Below, in pieces: positions 16,955 through 25,247 of a DNA stretch of 64,000 nucleotides. The DNA comes from Actinophytocola oryzae (GTDB taxonomy: Bacteria; Actinomycetota; Actinomycetes; Mycobacteriales; Pseudonocardiaceae), in the NCBI RefSeq assembly GCF_004364325.1, contig NZ_SOCP01000003.1, positions 496,001-560,000 of the forward strand, read 5' to 3'. The translations under genes and the position numbers were made by a program. The notes beneath the pieces were generated by a model. The model was not told where the DNA came from and searched no databases. It saw only the letters and a program-made list of their open reading frames with translations. Position 1 is the stretch's first letter; each line of letters opens with the position of its first letter.

Positions 16955-17770
16955 ATGCGTGTCCGTAAGAACTCCCTGCGATTGGTGGCCGTCACCGCGG
17001 CCGTCACCCTGCTGACCCTGGCCGGCGTCACCCAGGCACAGGCGGCCGCCGGCCCGTACACGGCACTCGGCGACTCCTACTCCTCCGGCGTCGGCACCCG
17101 CACCTACTACTCGGACAGCGGCTCCTGCTACCGCGGCCCGAACGCCTACCCGGTCAAGGTCGCCGCCCAGCTCGGCGCACCGCTGACGTTCGCGGCGTGT
17201 TCCGGCGCGAAGGTGCCGGACGTGCTGAACCAGCTCGGCAGCCTCAACGCGAGCACCGCGTTCGTGACCGTGTCGGTCGGCGGCAACGACGCCGGCTTCG
17301 CGGACGTGATCACGCGCTGTGCCCTGCCGTGGCCGTGGACCTGCACGAACGAGATCAACAACGCGAACAACTACATCCGCACGACCCTGCCCGGCGCGCT
17401 CGACAACCTCTACAACCAGATCCGCTCGCGGGCACCCGGCGCGAAGGTCGTCGTGGTCGGCTACCCGCGGCTGTTCAACGGCGAGGAGTGCAACGCGCTC
17501 GCCCGGATCAGCCCGGCCGAGCAGACCTCGCTCAACGCGACGGCCGACCTGCTGGCCACCACCATCGGCGGCAGGGCGGCGGCACACGGGTTCGGCTTCG
17601 TCGACGTCCGCACGGCCTTCACCGGCCACGCGGTCTGCGACGATGTCGAGTGGCTCAACGGCCTGTCCAACCCGGTCCTCGAGTCCTACCACCCGAACGT
17701 CGCCGGACAGGCGAGCGGCTACACCCCGCTCGTCGCCAGCGCCCTGTCGGCAGCTCTGACCCAGGTCTGA
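16955..17770 (+). CDS. Secreted SGNH/GDSL hydrolase (lipase/esterase)
   Basis: A 271-residue exported hydrolase. It has an N-terminal signal peptide with basic start, hydrophobic core and likely cleavage after TQAQA near residue 30. Block I is GDSYSSG (nucleophile Ser41), block III GGND (109-112) and block V ESYHP (His246). Glu243 takes the place of the usual DxxH aspartate, so the enzyme may rely on a Ser-His dyad as in Streptomyces scabies esterase. Paired cysteines in CYRGPNAYP/AACSG, CALPWPWTC and EECN/VCDD fit extracellular disulfides, as in Streptomyces rimosus lipase. The ATG at 16955 has GGAGG at 16944-16948. A strong hairpin follows 15 bases after the stop. Confidence 0.9.
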   Translation: MRVRKNSLRLVAVTAAVTLLTLAGVTQAQAAAGPYTALGDSYSSGVGTRTYYSDSGSCYRGPNAYPVKVAAQLGAPLTFAACSGAKVPDVLNQLGSLNASTAFVTVSVGGNDAGFADVITRCALPWPWTCTNEINNANNYIRTTLPGALDNLYNQIRSRAPGAKVVVVGYPRLFNGEECNALARISPAEQTSLNATADLLATTIGGRAAAHGFGFVDVRTAFTGHAVCDDVEWLNGLSNPVLESYHPNVAGQASGYTPLVASALSAALTQV

Positions 17771-17784
17771 ACCCACTTTCCGGA

Positions 17785-17833
17785 TGAGCCGTCTGGTGCG
17801 GTCGCCGCAAGCCGGCCGCCACCAGACGGCTCA
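17785..17833 (+). terminator. Hairpin terminator after the lipase gene
   Basis: Perfect 14-base stem TGAGCCGTCTGGTG / CACCAGACGGCTCA around a 21-base GC-rich loop, starting 15 bases after the lipase stop. There is no U-tract, typical of high-GC actinomycete terminators. Confidence 0.75.
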
Positions 17834-18049
17834 TATCATGAAAAGCCCCCGAACGGGTTGTCTCGTAATTTTCGACATATGTTTTCCGTAGCATTACGGG
17901 CGCGTATCCACCTGAAGGTTTTTCTCGTTACTCCAGGCGTAGGACGACTCGTAACGGGATTTCGGTTCGCCGGGACACACTCACCAGTGGGAACGGCGAT
18001 CGGATGGGGTCGCCGCACCAGGCTGATTACCGTCCCCAGGAGGAGATGC

Positions 18050-18703
18050 ATGGCGCGCCAAAGCTCCAGTGGCTCGGCTGAGCAGGAGGATGGACGATCT
18101 ATCAGGGTTTTACTCGCGGAGGACATGGACCTGCTGCGCACCGCGCTCGTGAGCATGCTCGAGGACGAGGAGGACATCGAGGTGATCGCGGACCTGAAAT
18201 GCGACCAGCAGGCAGTTTCGGTGGCTTTGCGACTGCGACCGGACGTCGCGGTCATCGCCGCGGACATACCGGAGAACAAAGGTCTGTCAACAGTACACGA
18301 GATACGAAAAAAATTACCGGAGTGCCAGATAGTCGCGTTGACCGTTACCCGGCCCGCCGGCCTGCTGAAGCGCCTGCTCGCCGCCGACGTATCCGGACTG
18401 ATAGACAAGAACGCGCCGGCCACCCGGCTGCTGCACGCGATCCGCAATGTCGCGGACGGCGGCACCGTGATCGACGCGAACCTGGTGGTGGCCGCACTGG
18501 CCGCCGGGAGCAATCCCTTCACTCCCAGGGAGTTGACCGTGCTGCGGCTCGCCGCCGAGGGGGCGAGCGGCCCGGAGATCGCCAAGCAGCTCTCGCTGTC
18601 GCCCGGCACCGTGCGGAACTACCTGTCGAACGCCATGAACAAGACTGGGGCGAGGACGCGGATCGACGCGATCCGGATCGCGACGGAGTCAGGCTGGCTG
18701 TGA
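18050..18703 (+). CDS. ramR: RamR/AmfR-like LuxR-family orphan response regulator
   Basis: A 217-residue regulator with an N-terminal receiver (~18-135) and a C-terminal LuxR/NarL helix-turn-helix (FTPRELTVLRLAAEGASGPEIAKQL). The acidic pair Glu24/Asp25 and the Lys of LIDKNAP are present, but alignment of PDVAVIAADIP puts Ala70 where the phospho-accepting Asp should be, so it may act without phosphorylation. The ATG at 18050 follows AGGAGGAG. Codon use is softer than its neighbours (several ATA and one TTA codon), as is the ~215-base upstream region. It is convergent with, and overlaps by 15 bases, the last exporter gene, exactly the ram/amf layout. It probably activates the lanthipeptide operon. 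Confidence 0.85.
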   Translation: MARQSSSGSAEQEDGRSIRVLLAEDMDLLRTALVSMLEDEEDIEVIADLKCDQQAVSVALRLRPDVAVIAADIPENKGLSTVHEIRKKLPECQIVALTVTRPAGLLKRLLAADVSGLIDKNAPATRLLHAIRNVADGGTVIDANLVVAALAAGSNPFTPRELTVLRLAAEGASGPEIAKQLSLSPGTVRNYLSNAMNKTGARTRIDAIRIATESGWL

Positions 18704-20380
18704 GGCCGGGGTCCGTCCGGCCTCCCAGTGCCCGAGCAGCTCGCGGTACAGCGGAGAGGTACGCAGGAGCGTCGCGTGGTCGCCGACCGCGGCGCCCGCG
18801 CCGTCCAGGACGAGCACCCGCTCCGCACGCAACGCGGAGCTGATCCGGTGGGCGATGACGACCAGGGTGCCGGGCCGTTCGGCGAAAGCCAGTTCGGCCC
18901 GGCGCTCCGCGGCGGGGTCGAGGTGGCAGGTGGCCTCGTCGAGCACGATCAGCGGTGCCGGTGACAGGTAGGCCCGCACCAGTGCGACGAGCTGTCGCTC
19001 CCCAGAGGACATCTCCAGGGGGCTGACCTGGGCGTCGTAGTCCCCGAACCGCGCACCGACCTTCGCTGCGGCGAGTTCGATCTCGGCGGTGGTGGCGCCG
19101 GGGTTCAGGTAGGTGAGGTTGTCGCGCAGGGTGCCGGTGAAGACGTAGGCCTCCTGGGGGATCAGCACCCTGGTGGCGGCCAGCGTCGCGAGGTCCAGCT
19201 CCGCGGCGGGGGTCTCGCCGAGCAGGACCTCGCCTCGATCGGGCCTGCGCAGCCCGCAGACGAGACTGACCAGAGTGGACTTCCCGATGCCGCTCGGGCC
19301 GACCACCGCGAGGTGCTCGCCGGGCACGACCGAGAGGTCGAGGTCGGCGATGACGGGCTCCGCGTGCGGCCCGTAGGCGAAGGTGACCTTGCGCAGCTCG
19401 ACGGCGTAACCCGTGGCGGTGCCGTGCCTCGGCTCGGCGGGCGGCACGTCGCTCGCGTCGAGCACGCGGCCGAGCGTGATCACGAACCGCAGCCCGCTCC
19501 CGCCGACCCCGGCGACGAAGCTCTGCAGTGCGGGCTGGAGTCCGAACAGGACGTAGGTGGCGCCGCCGAGCAGCTCACCCGCGGTGAGCCCGTCGCGGAC
19601 GAGTGCGGGTCCGGCGAACAGCAGGAGCAGAAGCGGCACCCAGCCGCCGAGGGCGAAGCACGCGGTGCGCAGGGCGGCGACGCCCGCGAGTGCCCGTTCT
19701 GCGGCGGCCTGCTCGTCGATTGGTTGCTTTACCAGTGCCGCGGCGTCTTTCTCGGTGCCGCACGCGACTACGTCGCGAGTGCCCGCGAAAACCTGTCCGG
19801 CGGCGGCACTGAGTTTCTCGTCGGCCAACACGGCCGCGCGTTGGCGATTCGCCGCCAATCCCAGCATCGCGACGAATCCGCCGAGACCCAGTACGAAGGG
19901 CGGCAGGAGGAGAAATGCAATTGCAGGTGCAAGGGAGAATACCCCGACGACCACGCCGACAACGGTGACGAGAAACCCGCGAATGACGATGACGAGCCCG
20001 GCGTAGGTATCACGCGCGACTTCCACCTGGCGGGTGAGCCGTGCCAAAGCACCGTGATCCGGCCGCTCGGCGATTCCGTTACGGATTGCCCCGCCGACCA
20101 CCCGCTCGACGAGCCCGTCCCGAAACGGCTCGGCCAGTTCCCCGAGCCGCCGGAAAACCATCCGGGTGCCGAGCGCACCCGCCCCGGCGACGACGAGAAG
20201 TGACGCGAGCCAGAAAAGCCCGACGACGGGCCGCCCGGCGAGGAACCCGCGGTCGACCGCGTTGGCGATGACGAACCCTGAGGTCGCGGCGGGCAGGGCC
20301 TCGGGAACCGACCAGGCGACGAGCGCCACCGTAGGCGCCGCCCTGAACGACCGAACGGCATACCGCAGCTCACGCCTCAC
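18689..20380 (-). CDS. ramB: ABC transporter, fused permease-ATPase (lanthipeptide exporter half)
   Basis: A 563-residue half-transporter: about six membrane helices in the first ~310 residues, then an ATPase with Walker A GPSGIGKST, signature MSSGERQL (LSGGQ-like) and Walker B LIVLDEATCHLD. It probably forms a heterodimer with the ABC protein encoded immediately upstream and exports the class III lanthipeptide, as RamA/RamB and AmfA/AmfB are thought to do. It starts at GTG 20380 after a 184-base gap filled with palindromic repeats, and its end overlaps the convergent regulator gene. It has no peptidase C39 domain, so leader removal must occur elsewhere. Confidence 0.87.
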   Translation of the reverse strand: MRRELRYAVRSFRAAPTVALVAWSVPEALPAATSGFVIANAVDRGFLAGRPVVGLFWLASLLVVAGAGALGTRMVFRRLGELAEPFRDGLVERVVGGAIRNGIAERPDHGALARLTRQVEVARDTYAGLVIVIRGFLVTVVGVVVGVFSLAPAIAFLLLPPFVLGLGGFVAMLGLAANRQRAAVLADEKLSAAAGQVFAGTRDVVACGTEKDAAALVKQPIDEQAAAERALAGVAALRTACFALGGWVPLLLLLFAGPALVRDGLTAGELLGGATYVLFGLQPALQSFVAGVGGSGLRFVITLGRVLDASDVPPAEPRHGTATGYAVELRKVTFAYGPHAEPVIADLDLSVVPGEHLAVVGPSGIGKSTLVSLVCGLRRPDRGEVLLGETPAAELDLATLAATRVLIPQEAYVFTGTLRDNLTYLNPGATTAEIELAAAKVGARFGDYDAQVSPLEMSSGERQLVALVRAYLSPAPLIVLDEATCHLDPAAERRAELAFAERPGTLVVIAHRISSALRAERVLVLDGAGAAVGDHATLLRTSPLYRELLGHWEAGRTPASQPA

Positions 20381-20395
20381 GCCCCGACCCCCGCT

Positions 20396-20538
20396 GCACT
20401 GAAGGACGCCTTCGTAACGCTGGGCGCACCGAAGGACGCCTTCCTAACACTGGGCGCACCGAAGGACGCCTTCGCAACGCCCGGCGCACCGAAGGACGCC
20501 TTCCTAACGCTGGCTGCACTGAAGGCGTCCTTCAGTGC
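20396..20538. repeat. 30-bp palindromic repeat array (GAAGG-ACG-CCTTC units)
   Basis: Units of 30 bases start at 20401, 20431, 20461 and 20491, each with the palindrome GAAGGACGCCTTC and a TAACGCTGGGCGCACC-like linker. The fifth unit (20521) closes in a near-perfect palindrome, GCACT-GAAGG-CGT-CCTTC-AGTGC (20516-20538). It lies between the two exporter genes. The same element recurs at 52839-52891, so it is a genome-dispersed family; each unit could form a small hairpin that slows or ends transcription. Confidence 0.88.
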
Positions 20539-20564
20539 AGGCGGGCGGGGCGAGTGGTGGCGCG

Positions 20565-22175
20565 TCATCCGAACACCTCGCGGTAGTCCTCTCGTGTCCA
20601 CAGCTCCTCGTGGGTGCCGACCGCGCGCAGCCGCCCGTCCTCCAGCCACACCACGAGGTCGGCCTGCGCTGCCGTCGACAGGCGGTGGGTCACCACCAGC
20701 CGGGTCCGGCCGCCCGTCCGCGCGAGTGCCGTGCCGATCCGCATCTCAGTCACCATGTCCACGCTCGAGGTCGCGTCGTCGAGCACCAGCAGTCGCGTCG
20801 CCTGCCACGACCGCGCCAACCCGAGCCGCTGCAGCTCACCGCCCGACATCGGCGCGTCGACAAGAGGCGTCGCGTAGCCCTCCGGCAGGCGGGACACGAA
20901 CTCGTGGGCGTACGTGGCCCGCGCGGCCTGCTCACCACCGGGCCCGATCGCCGCGCCGACGGTCGCCCCCACCAGGTTCGGCCGCTCGAACGCGCACCCG
21001 ACGGCCGCACGCAGCTCCTCGTGCGACAACGACGTCAACGGCACCCCGGCCAGCAGCACCTCGCCGGCGGACGGGTCACGCAACCGTGCCGCCACCGAGG
21101 CGAGCACCGACTTCCCCGCCCCGGAACGCCCCACCACCGCCGCGACGGCCCCGCCCGGCACGACGAACGACACGCCGGTCAGCAGGGCGTCGACCGACAC
21201 GCCGCGAAACTCGAGAGAACCGGCGTCCGCGGGCAGCACGGCCGTCCCGTAGGACACCGGTGTACCGGCCAGCACCTCGCCGACCCGCTCCGCACCCGCC
21301 CGTGCCCGCGCCAACCGGCCGAACACGCCCGTCAACCCGCCGAGCCCCGCGCCGAGCATCGCGTACTGCCCCGCCGCGAACAGCTCACCAGGTGTCAACC
21401 GCCCGGCCGCGAGCCCCCAGCCTCCGGTCGCCAGAACGGCCACCAGCACCAGCGGCCCCACCACCGCCCCCTGTGCCGCCGACGACGACAGCACCCGCCA
21501 CGTCCGCATGCCCTCGTCGTGCAACGCGGGCAGCGACGACAACACCCGCCGCTCCTCCTGGGCGACCGTGCCTGCCGAGGCGATCGTGCGTACGCCCGTC
21601 AACGACTCGGAGAACCGCGCGGCGAGCCTGCCCTGCACCGTGAGGTACGCGGACACGACCGCGGCGGTCCGCAGCGTGAACAGCCGCAGCACCACGGCGA
21701 CGAGCGCGACCCCGGCGAGGAACGCCACCGCGAGCCAGAAGTCCAGATACACCAGCATCACCAGGCTGCCGACCGGCGGCAGCAACGCCATCCACACCGT
21801 CACCACGACCGGCCCCGCGTTGGCGGCCTCCGCGGCGTTGCCGGACACCCGGCTCACCAGGTCCCCGGTCTCGAACCCGTTGCGGGGCCCGACGGACAGC
21901 ACGTGCCGCACCACCCGGTCCCGCAGCCACGCCGTCGTCCCCGCCACGCACGCCGTCCCGGCGTACGCGTCGACGAGGTCCACGGCGATCCCCAGCACGA
22001 CCAGCCCGGTGGCCAGCCAGAACCACACCGGTGACCCGCCGCCCACGATCGAGTCGACCGCACGTCCGAGCACCACCGGCAACGCGAGGGCGCCGAGGGT
22101 GCCGAGCAACGCGCTGACGCCGATCACCGGCAGCCAGCCTGCCGACCTGCGGGCTGTCTGCGCGAAGGCAGTCAC
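20565..22175 (-). CDS. ramA: ABC transporter, fused permease-ATPase (lanthipeptide exporter half)
   Basis: A 536-residue half-transporter with an N-terminal six-helix membrane domain and an ATPase bearing Walker A GRSGAGKS, signature MSGGELQR and Walker B LLVLDDATSSVD. In Walker B the catalytic Glu is Asp (DD rather than DE), a feature of degenerate sites in heterodimeric exporters. I prefer the GTG at 22175 because GGGAAGGA lies six bases upstream and the longer frame (TTG 22214) starts inside a strong hairpin. Second-to-last of the ramC-ramS-ramA-ramB order; it is expected to pair with the next gene to export the peptide. Confidence 0.86.
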   Translation of the reverse strand: MTAFAQTARRSAGWLPVIGVSALLGTLGALALPVVLGRAVDSIVGGGSPVWFWLATGLVVLGIAVDLVDAYAGTACVAGTTAWLRDRVVRHVLSVGPRNGFETGDLVSRVSGNAAEAANAGPVVVTVWMALLPPVGSLVMLVYLDFWLAVAFLAGVALVAVVLRLFTLRTAAVVSAYLTVQGRLAARFSESLTGVRTIASAGTVAQEERRVLSSLPALHDEGMRTWRVLSSSAAQGAVVGPLVLVAVLATGGWGLAAGRLTPGELFAAGQYAMLGAGLGGLTGVFGRLARARAGAERVGEVLAGTPVSYGTAVLPADAGSLEFRGVSVDALLTGVSFVVPGGAVAAVVGRSGAGKSVLASVAARLRDPSAGEVLLAGVPLTSLSHEELRAAVGCAFERPNLVGATVGAAIGPGGEQAARATYAHEFVSRLPEGYATPLVDAPMSGGELQRLGLARSWQATRLLVLDDATSSVDMVTEMRIGTALARTGGRTRLVVTHRLSTAAQADLVVWLEDGRLRAVGTHEELWTREDYREVFG

Positions 22176-22199
22176 GGCGTATCCTTCCCGAACAAGGGC

Positions 22200-22236
22200 A
22201 GCGGTCCCGGACAAACGCCAGTTGTCCGGGACCGCT
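22200..22236 (-). terminator. Strong intra-operon hairpin between lanthipeptide precursor and exporters
   Basis: Perfect 15-base stem AGCGGTCCCGGACAA / TTGTCCGGGACCGCT with a 7-base loop, in the 133-base gap between ramS and ramA. It probably ends most transcripts after the precursor, giving more precursor than exporter mRNA. No U-tract is present. Confidence 0.75.
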
Positions 22237-22308
22237 CCCGATCTTCTACGCCGAAGCGATGCTCGCTCCGCCTGTGGCGATGCTCAGCCTGCTCCGCTCA
22301 GTGGCGGA

Positions 22309-22467
22309 TCAGTGGCAGATCAGCAGGCTCAGGCCGGAGCTGCCGTCGCACAGGGTGAGCGACAGGTTCGACGGGCACGAGTGGCCGGAGGCGCTGCTGC
22401 CACCGCCGCCACCGCCGCCACCGTTCGCCGGGGCCTGCTCCATGCCCTGCAGGTCGAGAAGTGCCAT
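22309..22467 (-). CDS. ramS: Class III lanthipeptide precursor (SapB/AmfS-like)
   Basis: A 52-residue peptide starting MALLDLQGME, the leader motif of AmfS/RamS precursors recognised by the LanKC enzyme. The C-terminal core has two SxxSxxxC motifs: Ser33-Ser36-Cys40 and Ser44-Ser47-Cys51, each able to form a lanthionine or labionin ring with dehydroalanine. Unlike SapB there is a run of eight glycines (16-23) linking leader and core and an extra Ser30-Cys31-Pro32 just before the first ring. The ATG has AAGGAG seven bases upstream. It is encoded 26 bases after the synthetase and followed by a hairpin. The mature product may be a morphogenetic surfactant for aerial growth, by analogy. Confidence 0.92.
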   Translation of the reverse strand: MALLDLQGMEQAPANGGGGGGGGSSASGHSCPSNLSLTLCDGSSGLSLLICH

Positions 22468-22493
22468 TGTTGGCTCCTTTTTCGGGGGATTTC

Positions 22494-25109
22494 CTACTGA
22501 CCCACGCCAGCCGGCGTGGGGGTCTGTGGTGGCTCGCCCGGCCGCGCGACCGCGTCGCGGGTCGGCGCGAGCAGTGGGGCGTGCACCGGCTGGTCGTGCA
22601 GTGCCGCGCCGAGCGCGAGCAGCACACCGGCGGTGCCGGTCGCGAGGTCCATGGACAGCCGCAGCAACGCGTTCCCGGGGAAGGCCATGCCGTCGCCGTA
22701 GGGCAGCGCGTGCCACGCGAGGTTGCGGACCTGCCTGGCCACGTCGGGGTCGTTGGCCGGGTCGGCGGAGCGCCCGGCGAGGTAGAGCAGCATGCCAGCG
22801 CGACCCGTGAGCAGGCCCGTGAGGATGTACATCTCCGAGCGCGCGGTGCGGGCCACCGCGGCGGCCGCCTCCGCGAACTGCTCGTCGTGCCTGCGGCGGA
22901 GGTACTCGTCGAGCACCATGCCGATGCCCGCGCTGCCGCCGTCGAGGTAGGGCATCGTCCGCCAGCCCTCGTTGACCTCGATCGTGCCGTTGTCCCGCGT
23001 GATGCACCGGCGCAGGTCGAACCGCAGCGCCTCGGCGGCCGCGTCGAGGAACGCCACGTCGCCCGTCTCGTCGTACGTCCTGACGAGGAACAACGCCGCG
23101 CCCGACCGGCCGCGGAACAGGCCGACCCACGGCTGACCCGAGCCGCTGACCGGGTACTCCGCCGACGACTCCTCGGGGACCTGTGCCGCCGCCACCAGCT
23201 CCGCGGCACGGTGCGCCGCGCCGCGGAGCGCAGGCTCACCCGTCGAGTCCGCGAGGTGCAGCAGGTTCAGCCCGAAGCCGGACACACCCGCCTTGAGGTC
23301 GTGGCCGACCGTCTCCCAGTTCTCCTTGAGGAAGATGTCGACGACGTCGAGCGCCTCCTGCCGGTAACCGAGGTGCGCCAACGTGAACGCGGCGCCGTGC
23401 AGGCCGTCGTACAGCCCGAGCCGGGTACCGGTCGGCGGGTTGGTCGCGTGGCTGACGAGCCAGCGCTCGTACTCCTCCACGCGGCCGCCGCCGGTGACGT
23501 CCATGGCGTAGAGCACGCCTGCGGCGCCGTACGCGAGGCCGAGCCCGCCGACCCCGAACTGCTGCGGGTCACCGGGGAAGAGCCGGTCGTCCCGCTCGGG
23601 GGTGGCGCTCGCGCGGATCGCGCGGACGAGGTCGTCGCGAAGGGACGGCCACCGCGCCGGATCGGGTTCGAGCCGGGGGCTCGGCAGGTGGGGGGTGTCC
23701 GGCGGCACGATCATGTCCTGCGCGGGCAGCAGGTACTCCCGTGACACGGGGAAGTGCTCGGTGATGATCTCGGTGAAGTGCCGCGCCTTGAGCCGGTGCA
23801 GGCCGAGGAGGTTGGTCATCGGCAGGAAGATCGCGAACTTCAGGCAGGCCAGCGCGTAGTCGTCGATGTCGAAGCCGTTGACGTCACGCGGCGGGGCGAA
23901 GCCGGGGTTGTTGAGGCCGGGCCGGGTGGCCTCCTCGACCGGGGAGGCCACCTCGTAGTCGAGCAGCGCGATCGTGTCGTCCTCGCGGACCACGATGTTG
24001 AACAGGTGCAGGTCGCCGTAGACGATGCCGCGTTCGTGGACACCCGCGATGGTCTCGCTGATCTGGCGGTGGATGTCCATCGCCCAGCTCGTGAACGACG
24101 CGTACTTCTCGGGTGTCGCGGTGGGGTCGATCAGCGGGTATCTCAGCGTGATCGCCTTGCCGAGCACGTCGCCCTCGACGTGTTCCATGGCGAAGAACCG
24201 GTGCTCGCCCACCCAGAACAGGTCGTGGACCTTCGGGATGCCCGGGATGCCCGCGAGTCGCACCAGCGTCTCGTGCTCGCGTTCGAGCCTGCGGACCGCG
24301 TCGTGGCGCCAGGAGTCGAGACCCGCGTGGGGACGGGCCTCCTTGAGCACGACGCGCTCGCCGGTGCGGTTGTCGGTGCCCGAGTAGATGCCGCCGCCGT
24401 TGGAGAAGTGCAGGACCTGCTCGATCGTGTAGGGCAGGTCGGTGAGGCTGACCGAGTTGCGGGCCTCGAGGTGCGGCTCGAGGAAGGCGGGCAGCGTCAC
24501 CCACGGCGGCACGCGGAAGACGGGGTCGCGCCTGTCCGGCACGAGGTTGCCCTCCGGGTCGGCCATCGCCTCGACCACCACGCCGGTGTCGTCGACCATG
24601 TACCGGGTGGAGAAGGCGCCGTACCTGACGAACAGCGGGCCCTTCCCCCAGCGGAGGTCGCTCAGAATGTACGGGCTCGGTTCACCCACCAGTTGGTCAC
24701 CCAGTTCGGTGAGTATCTTCTCGCAGGCTTCGTCGTTCTCCGGGTAGACGGTGACGAGTTTTCCCGCGAACCCGCGTGGTGCGTACTTCGCGACACGGGC
24801 GAGCAGGGCGGAGCTGGACCTCAGGAACTTGAAGGAGATCCCACGTGGGACGCAGTAGTCCCAGACCGCGTCGAGCACGCGGTCGGCGTTGTCCATCGTC
24901 GCGGAGGCGTGGATCTTCCAGCCCTGAGCCGGGATCGCCTGTCGCACGGGCGGGTTCACGACCAGCCAGTCGTCCTGCGGGTGCAGCGTCCAGCCTTTCG
25001 GCAGGGGCCGCGCGGCGGTGGCGAACGACTCGCCCGCCGTGTCCTCCGAGTGCATGGCGTCGTAGAAAGAAGGGTCTGCCATGCAGTACGGCTGATAGTC
25101 CTGGTCCAT
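22494..25109 (-). CDS. ramC: Class III lanthipeptide synthetase (RamC/LanKC)
   Basis: An 871-residue trifunctional enzyme. Residues 1-~200 are the lyase domain (opening MDQDYQPYCMADPSFYD, as in RamC). The kinase domain covers ~230-500, with Lys256 in VLKEARP, catalytic loop YGDLHLFN (Asp366, Asn371) and LLDYE (Asp384). Residues ~520-871 are a LanC-like cyclase with repeated GG-containing turns (YLDGGSAG, TGLLTGRAG) but no Cys-Cys-His zinc set, the mark of class III. It phosphorylates and dehydrates Ser in the precursor and closes the rings. The ATG at 25109 with GGAG upstream matches the family start; an upstream extension to 25166 was rejected. Confidence 0.93.
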   Translation of the reverse strand: MDQDYQPYCMADPSFYDAMHSEDTAGESFATAARPLPKGWTLHPQDDWLVVNPPVRQAIPAQGWKIHASATMDNADRVLDAVWDYCVPRGISFKFLRSSSALLARVAKYAPRGFAGKLVTVYPENDEACEKILTELGDQLVGEPSPYILSDLRWGKGPLFVRYGAFSTRYMVDDTGVVVEAMADPEGNLVPDRRDPVFRVPPWVTLPAFLEPHLEARNSVSLTDLPYTIEQVLHFSNGGGIYSGTDNRTGERVVLKEARPHAGLDSWRHDAVRRLEREHETLVRLAGIPGIPKVHDLFWVGEHRFFAMEHVEGDVLGKAITLRYPLIDPTATPEKYASFTSWAMDIHRQISETIAGVHERGIVYGDLHLFNIVVREDDTIALLDYEVASPVEEATRPGLNNPGFAPPRDVNGFDIDDYALACLKFAIFLPMTNLLGLHRLKARHFTEIITEHFPVSREYLLPAQDMIVPPDTPHLPSPRLEPDPARWPSLRDDLVRAIRASATPERDDRLFPGDPQQFGVGGLGLAYGAAGVLYAMDVTGGGRVEEYERWLVSHATNPPTGTRLGLYDGLHGAAFTLAHLGYRQEALDVVDIFLKENWETVGHDLKAGVSGFGLNLLHLADSTGEPALRGAAHRAAELVAAAQVPEESSAEYPVSGSGQPWVGLFRGRSGAALFLVRTYDETGDVAFLDAAAEALRFDLRRCITRDNGTIEVNEGWRTMPYLDGGSAGIGMVLDEYLRRRHDEQFAEAAAAVARTARSEMYILTGLLTGRAGMLLYLAGRSADPANDPDVARQVRNLAWHALPYGDGMAFPGNALLRLSMDLATGTAGVLLALGAALHDQPVHAPLLAPTRDAVARPGEPPQTPTPAGVGQ

Positions 25110-25247
25110 CCCCGGTTGCTCCGCTCGTCGGAACCGAATCCGACAGCAATCGTGCGGCACGGGCACTAGGCGGCATTAGTGCAAACCGTCACCGGCAAAC
25201 CACGCGATAGTCACATTTTTACGCGATTAACTCGACTAGGTGACGCC

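Noticed and set aside
20396..20538. CRISPR-like regular spacing of 30-bp units
   Set aside because: There are no unique spacers; the units are contiguous and palindromic, and no cas genes are present.
20377..20649. Repeat-encoded peptide with KASFGAP-type units between the exporter genes
   Set aside because: It is the reading of the 30-bp palindromic DNA repeats; the same text arises after the GH13 gene, where it is also beyond the real stop codon.
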